A DNA stretch of 64,000 nt from Chitinophaga sp. SYP-B3965 (GTDB lineage Bacteria; Bacteroidota; Bacteroidia; Chitinophagales; Chitinophagaceae). Shown here one piece after another: positions 34,422 through 42,812 of this stretch. A program made the position numbers and the translations under genes. How positions within the stretch are numbered: the stretch's first letter is position 1; the number at the start of each line of letters is the position of its first letter. The stretch lies in NCBI RefSeq assembly GCF_009647655.1, contig NZ_WJFD01000001.1, positions 3,274,393 to 3,338,392 on the forward strand, written 5' to 3'. The notes beneath the pieces were generated by a model. That model ran no database searches, was not told the DNA's origin, and saw nothing but the letters and a program-made list of their open reading frames with translations.

Positions 34422-35804
34422 GTGGCACTGATTAAATCAATTTCGGGTATTCGTGGAACGATCGGCGGCAGGCCCGGGGAAGGACTTTCTCCCCTGGATG
34501 TTGTGAAATTCACCGCTGCATACGGTACATGGCTGTTAAGACAAAACGCTGAGAACAAAAAAGTAGTTATCGGCAGAGATGCACGCATATCCGGAGAAAT
34601 GGTCAGGAACCTGGTGGTATCCACATTGAACGGTTTGGGCATTGATGTGGTGGATCTGGACCTGAGCACTACGCCAACAGTAGAACTTGCTGTTACCATG
34701 GAAAATGCAGCAGGCGGTATTATCCTTACTGCCAGCCATAACCCCCGGGAATGGAATGCGCTGAAACTGCTCAATGCAAAAGGTGAATTCATCTCCGGCG
34801 CTGATGGTGCAGAATTATTGGACATTGCGGCGAAAGAGGATTTTGTGTTTGCAGACGTATCCAAACTGGGTACTTACCATAGGGACGATTCTTACCTGCA
34901 AAAACATGTGGACCTGATCGTGAACTATCCCCTGGTGGATGTTCCCGCTATCAGGGCGGCTAACTTTAAAATAGTGGTAGATGCGGTGAACTCCACAGGC
35001 GCCACTTATATCCCCGCTTTGCTGAAAGCACTGGGTGTACAAGAAGTAACGGTGCTCTTTGGAGAGGTGAACGGTAAGTTTGCCCATAATCCTGAGCCAT
35101 TGCCGGAAAACCTCACGGCACTGTCCAATGAAGTGAATAAATCCGAGGCGGACCTGGGGATTGCGGTAGACCCTGATGTGGACAGGCTTTGCTTTGTTTG
35201 CGAGGACGGCAGCATGTTCGGGGAAGAATATACCCTGGTGGCTGTGGCGGATTACATCCTGAAACACCGCAAAGGCAATACAGTATCCAATATGAGCTCC
35301 ACCCAGGCGTTGAAAGATATTACCCTGAAGAATGGTGGTGAATACCATCCTTCTGCTGTGGGCGAAGTGAATGTGGTGAATAAGATGAAAGCGGTGAATG
35401 CCGTGATCGGAGGTGAAGGAAATGGCGGTATCATTGTGCCGGACCTCCATTATGGCCGGGATGCCCTCATCGGCATCGGGTTGTTCCTGAGCCACCTGGC
35501 CCAGAGCAAAAAGACCATTAAGGCGCTCCGTAACTCCTACCCTGACTATTTCATCTCCAAAAACAAGATAGAACTGGATAAAGGGATAGACGTAAAGGAG
35601 ATCTTTGAGAAAATCAAGGGCAAGTACAAGAACCAGCCCCTGAACACGGAAGATGGCCTGAAAATAGAGTTCGACAAGGATTGGGTGCATTTGCGTACCT
35701 CCAACACAGAACCTATTATCCGCATCTATGCAGAGAGCCAGAATGAAACCACGGCGGACAATATAGCCCGTAAGATCATGCAGGATATCAAGGAGTTCAT
35801 TTAA
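34422..35804 (+). CDS. glmM: Phosphohexomutase (phosphoglucosamine mutase type)
   Basis: A 460-residue alpha-D-phosphohexomutase. The phosphoserine loop TASHNP contains Ser105, the Mg2+-binding loop is DPDVDR (Asp250, Asp252, Asp254), the sugar-binding loop is GGEGNGG, and the phosphate-binding loop is RTSNTEPIIR near the C terminus. It interconverts glucosamine-6-phosphate and glucosamine-1-phosphate for UDP-GlcNAc synthesis; phosphomannomutase activity is possible. No ATG is available: I chose the GTG at 34422, which gives the conserved start (M)ALIKSISGIRGTIGG. The open frame reaches a TTG at 34395, but that codon is part of the -7 box. Confidence 0.85.
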   Translation: MALIKSISGIRGTIGGRPGEGLSPLDVVKFTAAYGTWLLRQNAENKKVVIGRDARISGEMVRNLVVSTLNGLGIDVVDLDLSTTPTVELAVTMENAAGGIILTASHNPREWNALKLLNAKGEFISGADGAELLDIAAKEDFVFADVSKLGTYHRDDSYLQKHVDLIVNYPLVDVPAIRAANFKIVVDAVNSTGATYIPALLKALGVQEVTVLFGEVNGKFAHNPEPLPENLTALSNEVNKSEADLGIAVDPDVDRLCFVCEDGSMFGEEYTLVAVADYILKHRKGNTVSNMSSTQALKDITLKNGGEYHPSAVGEVNVVNKMKAVNAVIGGEGNGGIIVPDLHYGRDALIGIGLFLSHLAQSKKTIKALRNSYPDYFISKNKIELDKGIDVKEIFEKIKGKYKNQPLNTEDGLKIEFDKDWVHLRTSNTEPIIRIYAESQNETTADNIARKIMQDIKEFI

Positions 35805-35826
35805 TTCCTTCCAAAAATAAGGATGA

Positions 35827-35859
35827 ACGGATGGCAGAATTGATCTGCCATCCGTTTTT
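35827..35859 (+). terminator. Strong intrinsic terminator after glmM
   Basis: A perfect 12-bp stem (35827-35838 with 35844-35855), 5-base loop, then TTTTT. It lies 22 bases after the glmM stop. Confidence 0.9.
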
Positions 35860-35875
35860 CTTTAGGGTAATTCCG

Positions 35876-35883
35876 TAAATTTG
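35876..35883 (+). promoter_or_regulatory. Candidate -7 box before the cysteine desulfurase gene
   Basis: Reads TAAATTTG, an exact TAnnTTTG match, 29 bases before the TTG start at 35913 and just behind the glmM terminator, so the gene has its own promoter. Confidence 0.5.
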
Positions 35884-35912
35884 TGGCGCATTAATCAAAA
35901 ACCACCACCACC

Positions 35913-37040
35913 TTGGAAAGAATTTATTTCGACAACGCGGCCACCACTCCGCTTGACAAAGCAGTATTGGATACCATGCTGCCCTATATGACCGATAAAT
36001 TCGGCAACCCTTCCTCTATTTATTCATATGGCCGGGAATCCAGACTGGGCATTGAAAGTGCACGTAAAACCGTAGCAAAGATCCTGAATGCACATCCGGG
36101 AGAGATCTTCTTTACCTCCGGCGGTACGGAAAGCAGCAATACTGCCATTCACGCCGCTATCCATGATCTGGGTTGCAAACACATCATCAGCTCCCCCATT
36201 GAGCACCATGCCACCCTCCATACGGTAGAACATGCACATTCAAAGGAGAACATCAGGCTCTCCTGGGTAAAACTGCTGCCAAACGGCCACGTGGATATGG
36301 AAGACCTCCGCAGGCTGCTTTCCGAATCAAAAGAAAGAAGCCTGGTAAGCCTGATGCACGCCAATAATGAGATCGGCAACATATTAGACCTGCATGCAGT
36401 GGGTAACCTCTGCAAAGAGTTTGATGCCATCTTCCATTCTGACACGGTGCAAACAGTAGGTCACTATCCTTTTGACCTTCGCAACACACCGGTGCATTTC
36501 ATTAACGGCGCAGCACACAAATTCCATGGCCCTAAAGGCGTAGGTATCCTCTACATTAATGAGAACGTGAAGATCACTCCTTTTGTACAGGGTGGATCAC
36601 AAGAGCGTAACATGCGTGCAGGAACTGAAAACCTTTACGGCATCGTAGGATTTGCCAAAGCGCTGGAACTGGCTACTGCCAATTACGAAGAACACAGCAA
36701 CTATATCAACGGCATCCGCCAGTACATGGCAGACCAGCTGGAACAACATATTCCCGGCGTAGGTTTCAACGGCGATCTTCGCGGACGCAGTTTGTACACT
36801 GTACTGAATGCATCCTTCCCTAAATCAGAGAAGAGCGAAATGCTGTTGTTCAATTTAGATATCAACGGTATCTGCGCATCTGGCGGAAGTGCCTGTACAT
36901 CCGGTGCGGACGCAGGTTCTCACGTGATCCGTTCCATCAACAACGATCCGAATAAAGTAGCCGTACGTTTCTCTTTCTCCAGGGATAATACAAAAGAAGA
37001 AGTAGATAAAGTGGTGGAGAAACTGAAGGAATTAATATGA
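35913..37040 (+). CDS. Cysteine desulfurase (NifS/IscS family)
   Basis: A 375-residue PLP enzyme. It opens with RIYFDNAATTP; the PLP lysine is Lys203 in HKFHGPKG; and the sulfur-accepting Cys328 lies in SGGSACTSG. It takes sulfur from L-cysteine as a persulfide for Fe-S clusters or tRNA thiolation. The loop length around Cys328 fits the IscS/NifS class. The start is a TTG with no in-frame ATG nearby; the conserved N terminus (MERIYFDNAATTP) begins exactly there. It stands alone between two terminators. Confidence 0.9.
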   Translation: MERIYFDNAATTPLDKAVLDTMLPYMTDKFGNPSSIYSYGRESRLGIESARKTVAKILNAHPGEIFFTSGGTESSNTAIHAAIHDLGCKHIISSPIEHHATLHTVEHAHSKENIRLSWVKLLPNGHVDMEDLRRLLSESKERSLVSLMHANNEIGNILDLHAVGNLCKEFDAIFHSDTVQTVGHYPFDLRNTPVHFINGAAHKFHGPKGVGILYINENVKITPFVQGGSQERNMRAGTENLYGIVGFAKALELATANYEEHSNYINGIRQYMADQLEQHIPGVGFNGDLRGRSLYTVLNASFPKSEKSEMLLFNLDINGICASGGSACTSGADAGSHVIRSINNDPNKVAVRFSFSRDNTKEEVDKVVEKLKELI

Positions 37041-37061
37041 TAATGGTTCAATCAAGTTATT

Positions 37062-37091
37062 AACCGGCACATTTTATGTGCCGGTTTTTTT
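37062..37091 (+). terminator. Intrinsic terminator after the cysteine desulfurase gene
   Basis: A 10-bp stem (AACCGGCACA with TGTGCCGGTT, loop TTTTA) merging into a run of seven T. It lies 21 bases after the stop codon. Confidence 0.9.
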
Positions 37092-37092
37092 A

Positions 37093-37114
37093 TAGCTTTA
37101 AATAAATGAAGCTA
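37093..37114. promoter_or_regulatory. Inverted repeat at the start of the zeta-like gene
   Basis: TAGCTT at 37093-37098 and AAGCTA at 37109-37114 form 6-bp arms around a 10-base AT-rich spacer; the second arm reaches the first base of the start codon. It could be an operator or a weak hairpin limiting translation. The 6-bp arms are short enough to occur by chance. Confidence 0.3.
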
Positions 37115-37896
37115 TGCCGAAAATGTATATCATGGCCGGTTGCAACGGCGCAGGAAAAACCACGTCATCATTTGCTGTTCTCCCTGAAATCCTTCACTGC
37201 AAAGAGTTTGTAAATGCAGACAATATTGCAGTTGGCATCTCTCCCTTCAATCCGGAAAGTGTTGCGATTGAAGCAGGAAGATTTATGCTGAATAGAATTG
37301 ATCAATTGATGCAGGCAGGAGAAGACTTTGCATTTGAAACAACATTGTCTACCCGGAGTTATGTATCACTGATAAAAAAAGCACAGGCACTGGGTTACAG
37401 TGTACAGTTATGTTATTTCTGGTTAGAATCTCCCCAATTAGCATTAAGAAGAGTGAAAAGCCGGGTGGCAAAAGGTGGCCATCATATTCCCGAAGATGTG
37501 ATCATCCGGAGATATTACCGGAGTGTGGACAATCTTGTTGAACGCTACATCCCTGTGGTAGATAAATGGTCTGTGTATGATAACACAAACAAGAAACCGG
37601 CACTTGTGGCTGAAGGGGATAGTATGGTCCCTTCCACCATTTCCATCCCGGAAATATGGTACCTTATTAACAAACAAACGGATGTTATGGAACATTACAA
37701 TCAGCCTGTGAGTGAGTTTTCTATTAAAGTTTTGGCAGGTATCAATGTTTACATGCGTAAACTGATTGAGACGAATGCAGCATTGAACCAGACGATGATC
37801 GTTGGTGACGGAGCCGGAAATGTGCTGGAAGTTCCGGCAAAAGAATTGCTGGCAGAATACGAAAGAGAAGATGCAGAGAAACTGCGGCTGCAATAG
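37114..37896 (+). CDS. Zeta-toxin-like P-loop ATPase/kinase
   Basis: A 260-residue P-loop protein with Walker A GCNGAGKTT (9-17), an NADNIA segment (about 35-40) and FAFETTLSTRSY, typical of the zeta toxin/AAA group. Zeta toxins phosphorylate UDP-GlcNAc; many chromosomal relatives in Bacteroidota have unknown targets. The last 80 residues (after NKQTDVMEHYN) do not resemble the zeta core and may be a separate small domain. No antitoxin-like gene is adjacent; both sides carry terminators, so it is a single-gene unit. Toxicity is not established. Confidence 0.75.
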   Translation: MPKMYIMAGCNGAGKTTSSFAVLPEILHCKEFVNADNIAVGISPFNPESVAIEAGRFMLNRIDQLMQAGEDFAFETTLSTRSYVSLIKKAQALGYSVQLCYFWLESPQLALRRVKSRVAKGGHHIPEDVIIRRYYRSVDNLVERYIPVVDKWSVYDNTNKKPALVAEGDSMVPSTISIPEIWYLINKQTDVMEHYNQPVSEFSIKVLAGINVYMRKLIETNAALNQTMIVGDGAGNVLEVPAKELLAEYEREDAEKLRLQ

Positions 37897-37916
37897 AAAA
37901 AATCATCAAATTACAG

Positions 37917-37949
37917 GGGCTGTATCAAATATTTGATACAGCCCTTTTT
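37917..37949 (+). terminator. Perfect-palindrome terminator after the zeta-like gene
   Basis: A 28-base perfect palindrome (14-bp arms GGGCTGTATCAAAT and its complement) followed by TTTTT. It ends just before the convergent response-regulator stop at 37951. Confidence 0.88.
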
Positions 37950-37950
37950 A

Positions 37951-38646
37951 TTAAGAATATTTCGTGATCACATCATAGAACTTATCCCTGTACCCCTCAC
38001 TGATCGGGATAGGCTGATTCGCGATCATCACGGTGTTCCGCTCTACGGAATTGATCTTATTCATGGCTACCAGGTAAGAGCGGTGCACGCGGATGAATTT
38101 GTCTTTGGGCAGGCGGCTTTCAAAAGCTTTCAGGCTTTTTAAAGTAAGTACCGGCTGATTAGGCGTATAGATCTTTATATAGTCTTTCAGTGCTTCAATG
38201 TAAAGAATGTCTTCGAGATTGATCTTAATGATCTTGTATTCTGTTTTCACGAAGATGTAATCATTGTCCATACTTTTACCCGGGCTGGCTACGGACTGAT
38301 ATTCCTGCGCTTTGGTAACGGCTTTGATGAACCGTTCAAAAGGTATCGGCTTCAGCAGGTAGTCTATCACATCCATATTAAAGCCATCCATGGCATATTC
38401 CTGGTAAGCAGTGGTGAAGATCACCATAGGGGGATGCTTCAATGCTTTCAGGAATTGTATGCCTGTGATATCCGGCATTTTAATATCCAGGAACAACAGG
38501 TCTACATGTTCCTCCTGCATGTAACGGAGAGCGAGTGCGGCGTTTTCAAATGTTTTCACTTGCATGGGAAACGGCGCCTTAGCGGCAAAATCTTCGATGA
38601 TCTCCAGAGCCAGCGGCTCATCATCAAGAGCTAAACACTTCATCAT
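37951..38646 (-). CDS. LytTR-family response regulator
   Basis: A 231-residue two-component regulator. The receiver domain has the acidic pair in LALDDEP, the phospho-acceptor Asp54 in FLDIKMPD and Lys in the PIPFERFIKAV segment. The LytTR DNA-binding domain covers about 130-231 (KIIKINLEDILYIEALKDYIKIY and RVHRSYLVAMNKI). It overlaps the kinase gene by 23 bases, so the two are cotranscribed. LytTR regulators bind direct repeats; the repeats at 40091-40139 are a candidate site. Confidence 0.92.
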   Translation of the reverse strand: MMKCLALDDEPLALEIIEDFAAKAPFPMQVKTFENAALALRYMQEEHVDLLFLDIKMPDITGIQFLKALKHPPMVIFTTAYQEYAMDGFNMDVIDYLLKPIPFERFIKAVTKAQEYQSVASPGKSMDNDYIFVKTEYKIIKINLEDILYIEALKDYIKIYTPNQPVLTLKSLKAFESRLPKDKFIRVHRSYLVAMNKINSVERNTVMIANQPIPISEGYRDKFYDVITKYS

Positions 38647-40054
38647 GTTTCAGCGCAATTTTAAGGTCAGCAATAAATTCATCTCCATGCTCTCTGACAG
38701 TTATGGTATGTGCATCTGTATATAACAAACTCAAACGTTTGAGTACATTGTTCAATCCTACGCCGCCTTTTTCTGAAACGCGCTGCTTAAATAAACTATT
38801 GCGCACAATCAAGTGTAATGTGCCGTTGGTCCTGATGTCCAGCCGGATATCGATAAAAGCGCTTTCTGTATAACTGATCCCATGTTTGAAAGCATTTTCT
38901 ACAAAGGGGATCAGTAACATCGGTGCAATTTCAAGCCCGGAAGGGTCACCTTCTACTTTAAATTCAACCGGAATATTACGTGCCATCCGGAGGCGTTGTA
39001 TATCTATATAATCCTGTAAATACCGCAGTTCATTTTCCAGCATCACTTTATCTCCGTTACTCTGGTAGATCATGTAACGCAATATGGTGGATAGTTTCAC
39101 CAGTGCATGTTCTGTTTCCGGCGAGCGGCTGTGTGCCAGTGAATAAATGGTGTTCAGACTGTTAAATAAAAAATGCGGATTGATCTGCGACTTCAGGAAT
39201 TTCAATTCTGCATTCAGGTTAGCCACTTTCAGGGCTTCCCTTTGTTTCTCACTTTTAAACCATTCCAGTGCAATCTTTATAAACCCGCTCATGAATAACA
39301 TCAGCAAAGCAAAGGTGGCGGACTTGCGCAGCACTTCCGGAAAAAAGAAATGCCGCAGGAAGATGCCGTCTTCAAAAGGCCTGGCAGCGGTTAAACTGGT
39401 TACACCTCCCGCCGGAAAAGAATCCCTGAACTCCACTATCCTCGGGCGCTGGCTGTGCCAGTTGGCGTACAAACGTTTCCGCCATGGCACCAGTGATGGC
39501 TGATCTGCTGCATCAAAGAACTGGTCTCTGAAGATCATTCTGCCTTGTACCGGAGTAGGCAATGGTATTGAATCTGCTGCACCTGCATTTACATAAGCTA
39601 CATTCTGTGGTGCCTGCGTTATCGCCATGCTGCCGCCATAACCTGTGGCAATAGCTACCGCACCAGGGCCTGTACGGAAAGTATGGGCAGGTGATCCGGG
39701 CACTCCGTTTACGACACTGAATACGCCCATGGGCTGACGTTCCATCATGTACGCCATGAACTTATATTCCACAAATGCCTGCTGCCCTGCCATAAAAACC
39801 AACACCAATATCACGCAGCCGATGTAGATCCCGATCTTTTTTAACGTAAAGAATTTCGGGATCAGCACATATACATTCAGGTAAAATAATCCGATCAGAA
39901 ATAAGGTATTGATGGCTTCTTTTATGTAAAAAGAATGATCCTGCACCCTGATACGATATACAAAGAATGGAAACAGGAAAAGGCACGTCCATGCTGCTAA
40001 ATGCAAGCCTATTATTACCAGCCGGTTCCTGAATATATTTCTTAAATTGAACAT
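38624..40054 (-). CDS. LytS-type sensor histidine kinase
   Basis: A 476-residue membrane kinase. Hydrophobic segments are near 12-32, 48-66, 76-94 and 244-260. An unusually long outer loop of about 140 residues (100-240) lies between the third and fourth and is likely the sensing part. A coiled coil leads to the His_kinase box SQINPHFLFNSLN with phospho-acceptor His294, then an HATPase domain (N box PFVENAFKHG, then GGVGLNN). It phosphorylates the LytTR regulator encoded downstream. The signal is unknown. Confidence 0.9.
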   Translation of the reverse strand: MFNLRNIFRNRLVIIGLHLAAWTCLFLFPFFVYRIRVQDHSFYIKEAINTLFLIGLFYLNVYVLIPKFFTLKKIGIYIGCVILVLVFMAGQQAFVEYKFMAYMMERQPMGVFSVVNGVPGSPAHTFRTGPGAVAIATGYGGSMAITQAPQNVAYVNAGAADSIPLPTPVQGRMIFRDQFFDAADQPSLVPWRKRLYANWHSQRPRIVEFRDSFPAGGVTSLTAARPFEDGIFLRHFFFPEVLRKSATFALLMLFMSGFIKIALEWFKSEKQREALKVANLNAELKFLKSQINPHFLFNSLNTIYSLAHSRSPETEHALVKLSTILRYMIYQSNGDKVMLENELRYLQDYIDIQRLRMARNIPVEFKVEGDPSGLEIAPMLLIPFVENAFKHGISYTESAFIDIRLDIRTNGTLHLIVRNSLFKQRVSEKGGVGLNNVLKRLSLLYTDAHTITVREHGDEFIADLKIALKHDEVFSS

Positions 40055-40070
40055 AGGCGCTAATCGGGGT

Positions 40071-40139
40071 TAAACATACATCACATTACTCTTAAGCAAG
40101 TGTTAAAACAGGTAACCCGAGTCTTAAGTAAGTGTTAAA
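40071..40139 (-). promoter_or_regulatory. Paired 17-bp direct repeats upstream of the LytS/LytTR operon
   Basis: Two near-identical repeats, CTTAAGCAAGTGTTAAA (40091-40107) and CTTAAGTAAGTGTTAAA (40123-40139), start 32 bases apart, about three helical turns. A TATGTTTA box (minus strand, 40071-40078; one mismatch to TAnnTTTG) follows 17 bases before the kinase start. LytTR regulators bind direct repeats just upstream of the promoter, so this is a plausible autoregulatory site. Confidence 0.5.
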
Positions 40140-40183
40140 GTTGAATATGGAAGTACTGCGGACAATACTTCCATATTCAATAT

Positions 40184-41215
40184 TTAATCGTTACTATTAT
40201 AGGTTGCGGTTGGATCAAACTGGAACATATTATCCAATTGCAAACCTGCTGTACGGCCGGATAATACATATCCTTTGCCACCCAGTGTAAATGCTACAGC
40301 TCCTTCGCGGGAAGTGCCTTCAAAATCACGTTTTTTAACCCAGAGATCCGTGATCGGATCATACTCCCAGCACTCCTGTGAGAGGCCACCCTTCGTACCT
40401 GTAGCCAGGTATCCTTTGTTATTCATTACAAAGGCAACGGCATTGCTGCGTATCATCGCATAGTCATTATCATAATCTTCATCCTCGTTGGAGTTGTCGA
40501 TCTTACGTTTGGCAGTCCATTCATCAGTGGCAGCATCATAAACGTAGAGATCTGTTTTAAGTTCGTTGTTATTGGTGCCTGTTAGAACATACGCTTTATC
40601 ACCGATCACAAATGATACGGCATCCCTGCGTTTTTCTCCCCTGAATGAGCGCTTGCCCGTCCAGGTGTTGGCTACAGGATCATATTCCCATACATCATTC
40701 AATGCACCGCCATCATAACCGGACACAACATATCCTTTTCCGTTCAGCGTAAAACTCACGGCATCTCTGCGGGCAAGACTTACTGCAGCATCGGGCCCTT
40801 TCAGGCGTGCGCATTCTTTCCACTGACCGGTGGCAGGTGTATATGACCAGAAATCATCCAGGTTCCTTTTTCCATCAAAACCGGTGCCTACATAAGCAAC
40901 ACCATTGATCACAAATGCTGTGGCGCTTATTCGCCCTACTGCCAGCGGAGGAAAATCTACCGCCTTCTCCCAGCCACGGCCCAGGCTGTACTTCCAGAAA
41001 TCATACTTATACTCTCCTTCTGTTTCATTCCCCAGCCCTGTTCCTACATAAACAGTATCCCCGATGGTAAAGGTCACTGCTTCAGAACGTGGCTTACCAG
41101 ACATTTCACCCATCCTTACCCAGTTACCGTTATTCTCATCTTCAGTGTCATCATTCTTTGAACATGCTGCCAGCAGGCCCGCCAGTATCCAGCAAAAGTG
41201 TTTCGCATTCCGCAT
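40184..41215 (-). CDS. Kelch-repeat lipoprotein
   Basis: A 343-residue protein with a lipoprotein signal (LLAACSKND, acylated Cys near residue 18). It is followed by about six Kelch-type blades, seen as recurrent R-x-A-V-x-F-x-I-G-D-x-x-Y-V-x-T-G and D-x-W-x-Y-D-P-x-T-x-x-W patterns. The result is a beta-propeller on the cell surface or periplasmic face. Its ligand is unknown. It lies upstream of the LytS gene on the same strand with a 129-base gap that holds the direct repeats, so it is probably a separate transcript. Confidence 0.85.
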   Translation of the reverse strand: MRNAKHFCWILAGLLAACSKNDDTEDENNGNWVRMGEMSGKPRSEAVTFTIGDTVYVGTGLGNETEGEYKYDFWKYSLGRGWEKAVDFPPLAVGRISATAFVINGVAYVGTGFDGKRNLDDFWSYTPATGQWKECARLKGPDAAVSLARRDAVSFTLNGKGYVVSGYDGGALNDVWEYDPVANTWTGKRSFRGEKRRDAVSFVIGDKAYVLTGTNNNELKTDLYVYDAATDEWTAKRKIDNSNEDEDYDNDYAMIRSNAVAFVMNNKGYLATGTKGGLSQECWEYDPITDLWVKKRDFEGTSREGAVAFTLGGKGYVLSGRTAGLQLDNMFQFDPTATYNSND

Positions 41216-41237
41216 ACAGATATTTTTTTAATCAAGC

Positions 41238-41245
41238 CAAAATTA
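41238..41245 (-). promoter_or_regulatory. Candidate -7 box before the Kelch gene
   Basis: Reads TAATTTTG on the minus strand (exact TAnnTTTG), 23 bases before the start codon at 41215. No -33 match is seen. Confidence 0.45.
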
Positions 41246-41347
41246 TCCGGGTAACTGTTATGGGTAATATAAAATAGACGGATTCCACTCATTAGCGGAT
41301 GAATATTGCCTTTTCATCTGCCAATGGCCCATTTCCTGCAATCCGCG

Positions 41348-41368
41348 AAAAACAGGCCCAGAGGGCCT
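41348..41368 (-). terminator. Orphan terminator-like hairpin in a 282-base gap
   Basis: AGGCCC/GGGCCT with loop TCT on the minus strand, then G and TTTTT. No minus-strand gene lies directly upstream of it (between 41369 and the DUF4270 start), so it might end a short unrecognised RNA or be fortuitous. The rest of the 41216-41497 gap shows nothing clear apart from the Kelch promoter box. Confidence 0.4.
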
Positions 41369-41497
41369 TAAAATGGCAACTAACGGCATGATGTAATCAC
41401 TCATCGACAAATACGCGGCATTGGCATAATACCGGAAATACAGGCAAGGCTTCCTGATTATCATTGCGCATCTATGCTAGTTCAAAACCATTGCTTA

Positions 41498-42805
41498 ATG
41501 ATCAGGATGAGATTTATTGGAATAATAGCAGTGCTGTTCTTTTCTGCCTGTGAAAAGAGCGGCTTCAGTTATGAAGACGTACCTAAAGATGGGGATCTGC
41601 AACAAACCTTACTGGATACCATCAGCATCACCATGCGTACCGTGCAGATCGATTCTGTTATTACTTCCGGCACCGGCGTTGCGCTGATAGGCGGATACAA
41701 TGATCCTTTCTTCGGGAACATGAATACCGGTACTTATTTCCGGGTTGGATTACCATATGACAAAACCGTGCCGGACCGTGCAGTGTATGATTCTATTGAG
41801 ATCATCATGAAGCCAACGGGTTATTATTATGGCGATACCTTGTTGCCGCAACGCATTACGGTACACCAGCTCACACAGGAACTTGTGTTACCGGAAGAAT
41901 ACAATGCCTTTTATGCGCATCACTCTTTTCCGGTGCAGGCAGCCTCCCTCGGTGATCAGCAGGTTACCATTTTACCCACTTCCGGTAAACTGGTACGGTT
42001 CCGGCTGGATGATGTGAAAGGCCGTGAAATGTTTGAACTGCTCAGAACAAAAGCGCAGCAGGTATCTACAGAAGATCTCTTCCTGGAATACATGAAAGGG
42101 CTGGCCATCAGGGGCAATAATAATGCTGCCGCATTTGGCTTTGAGGCAAAAGACAGTTCTCTTTTCGTGCGCCTGCATTACCATGTTACTACTACGGAAA
42201 TTGAAGAAAAATATTTCGACTTCTTACTCACCCGGCCGGACCTGCAATTCAACGAAGTGCGGAACGATCGTACGGGAACACCGCTTGCTGCTTTGCCAAG
42301 TGGTTCTTCCGGACTGCTGAGCAGTGCCACAGGTAAGCAGGCATTCTTACAAAGCCTCACCGGCACAGCCATCCGCATGGATTTCTTCTCATTGCCGGAC
42401 CTGGTAAAACTGGGGCGTTACGGACGCATCATGCGCGCACAACTATTGCTTAAACCGGTGAACGGTACTTTCCAGAACTATGCGCCTCCTCCCAAATTAA
42501 CCATCTGTCTTGCCGATTATAAAAACCAGGTAGCACCGGGAGATACAGTGCCTGATGCCAATTCATCCCTGCAATATGGCGATCTGGTGGTAGATAAACT
42601 CAATCCTGAAAACACGAATTACAGCTATGATGTTACGGCTTACTGCAAAGCGGTAGCGGCCAGTAATGCCTATACCTACAGGGGTTTACTGCTGGTACCC
42701 ACAGCAGGGGATTACCATACACAGCTCAACCGCCTGATCATCGGCGATGGGAAAAACGCGGACTACCGTGCGCAATTGAAAGTCTATTATCTGTTATACC
42801 AATAA
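41498..42805 (+). CDS. DUF4270-family lipoprotein
   Basis: A protein of about 435 residues with a lipoprotein signal (IAVLFFSAC, acylated Cys near 18). The body fits DUF4270: early DSVITSGTGVALIGGYNDPFFG, a YDSIEIIMKPTG segment and a C-terminal VTAYCKAV segment. The family is found in Bacteroidota, often near outer-membrane or glycan-related genes, with no known reaction. Alternative starts are 41474 and 41507. The OmpP1-like gene follows 7 bases later and is probably cotranscribed, suggesting that both act at the outer membrane. Confidence 0.8.
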   Translation: MIRMRFIGIIAVLFFSACEKSGFSYEDVPKDGDLQQTLLDTISITMRTVQIDSVITSGTGVALIGGYNDPFFGNMNTGTYFRVGLPYDKTVPDRAVYDSIEIIMKPTGYYYGDTLLPQRITVHQLTQELVLPEEYNAFYAHHSFPVQAASLGDQQVTILPTSGKLVRFRLDDVKGREMFELLRTKAQQVSTEDLFLEYMKGLAIRGNNNAAAFGFEAKDSSLFVRLHYHVTTTEIEEKYFDFLLTRPDLQFNEVRNDRTGTPLAALPSGSSGLLSSATGKQAFLQSLTGTAIRMDFFSLPDLVKLGRYGRIMRAQLLLKPVNGTFQNYAPPPKLTICLADYKNQVAPGDTVPDANSSLQYGDLVVDKLNPENTNYSYDVTAYCKAVAASNAYTYRGLLLVPTAGDYHTQLNRLIIGDGKNADYRAQLKVYYLLYQ

Positions 42806-42812
42806 TACCGTG

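Noticed and set aside
41258..41464. A 68-codon minus-strand frame in the Kelch/DUF4270 gap
   Set aside because: No recognisable domain, runs through the orphan terminator hairpin, and composition is not protein-like.
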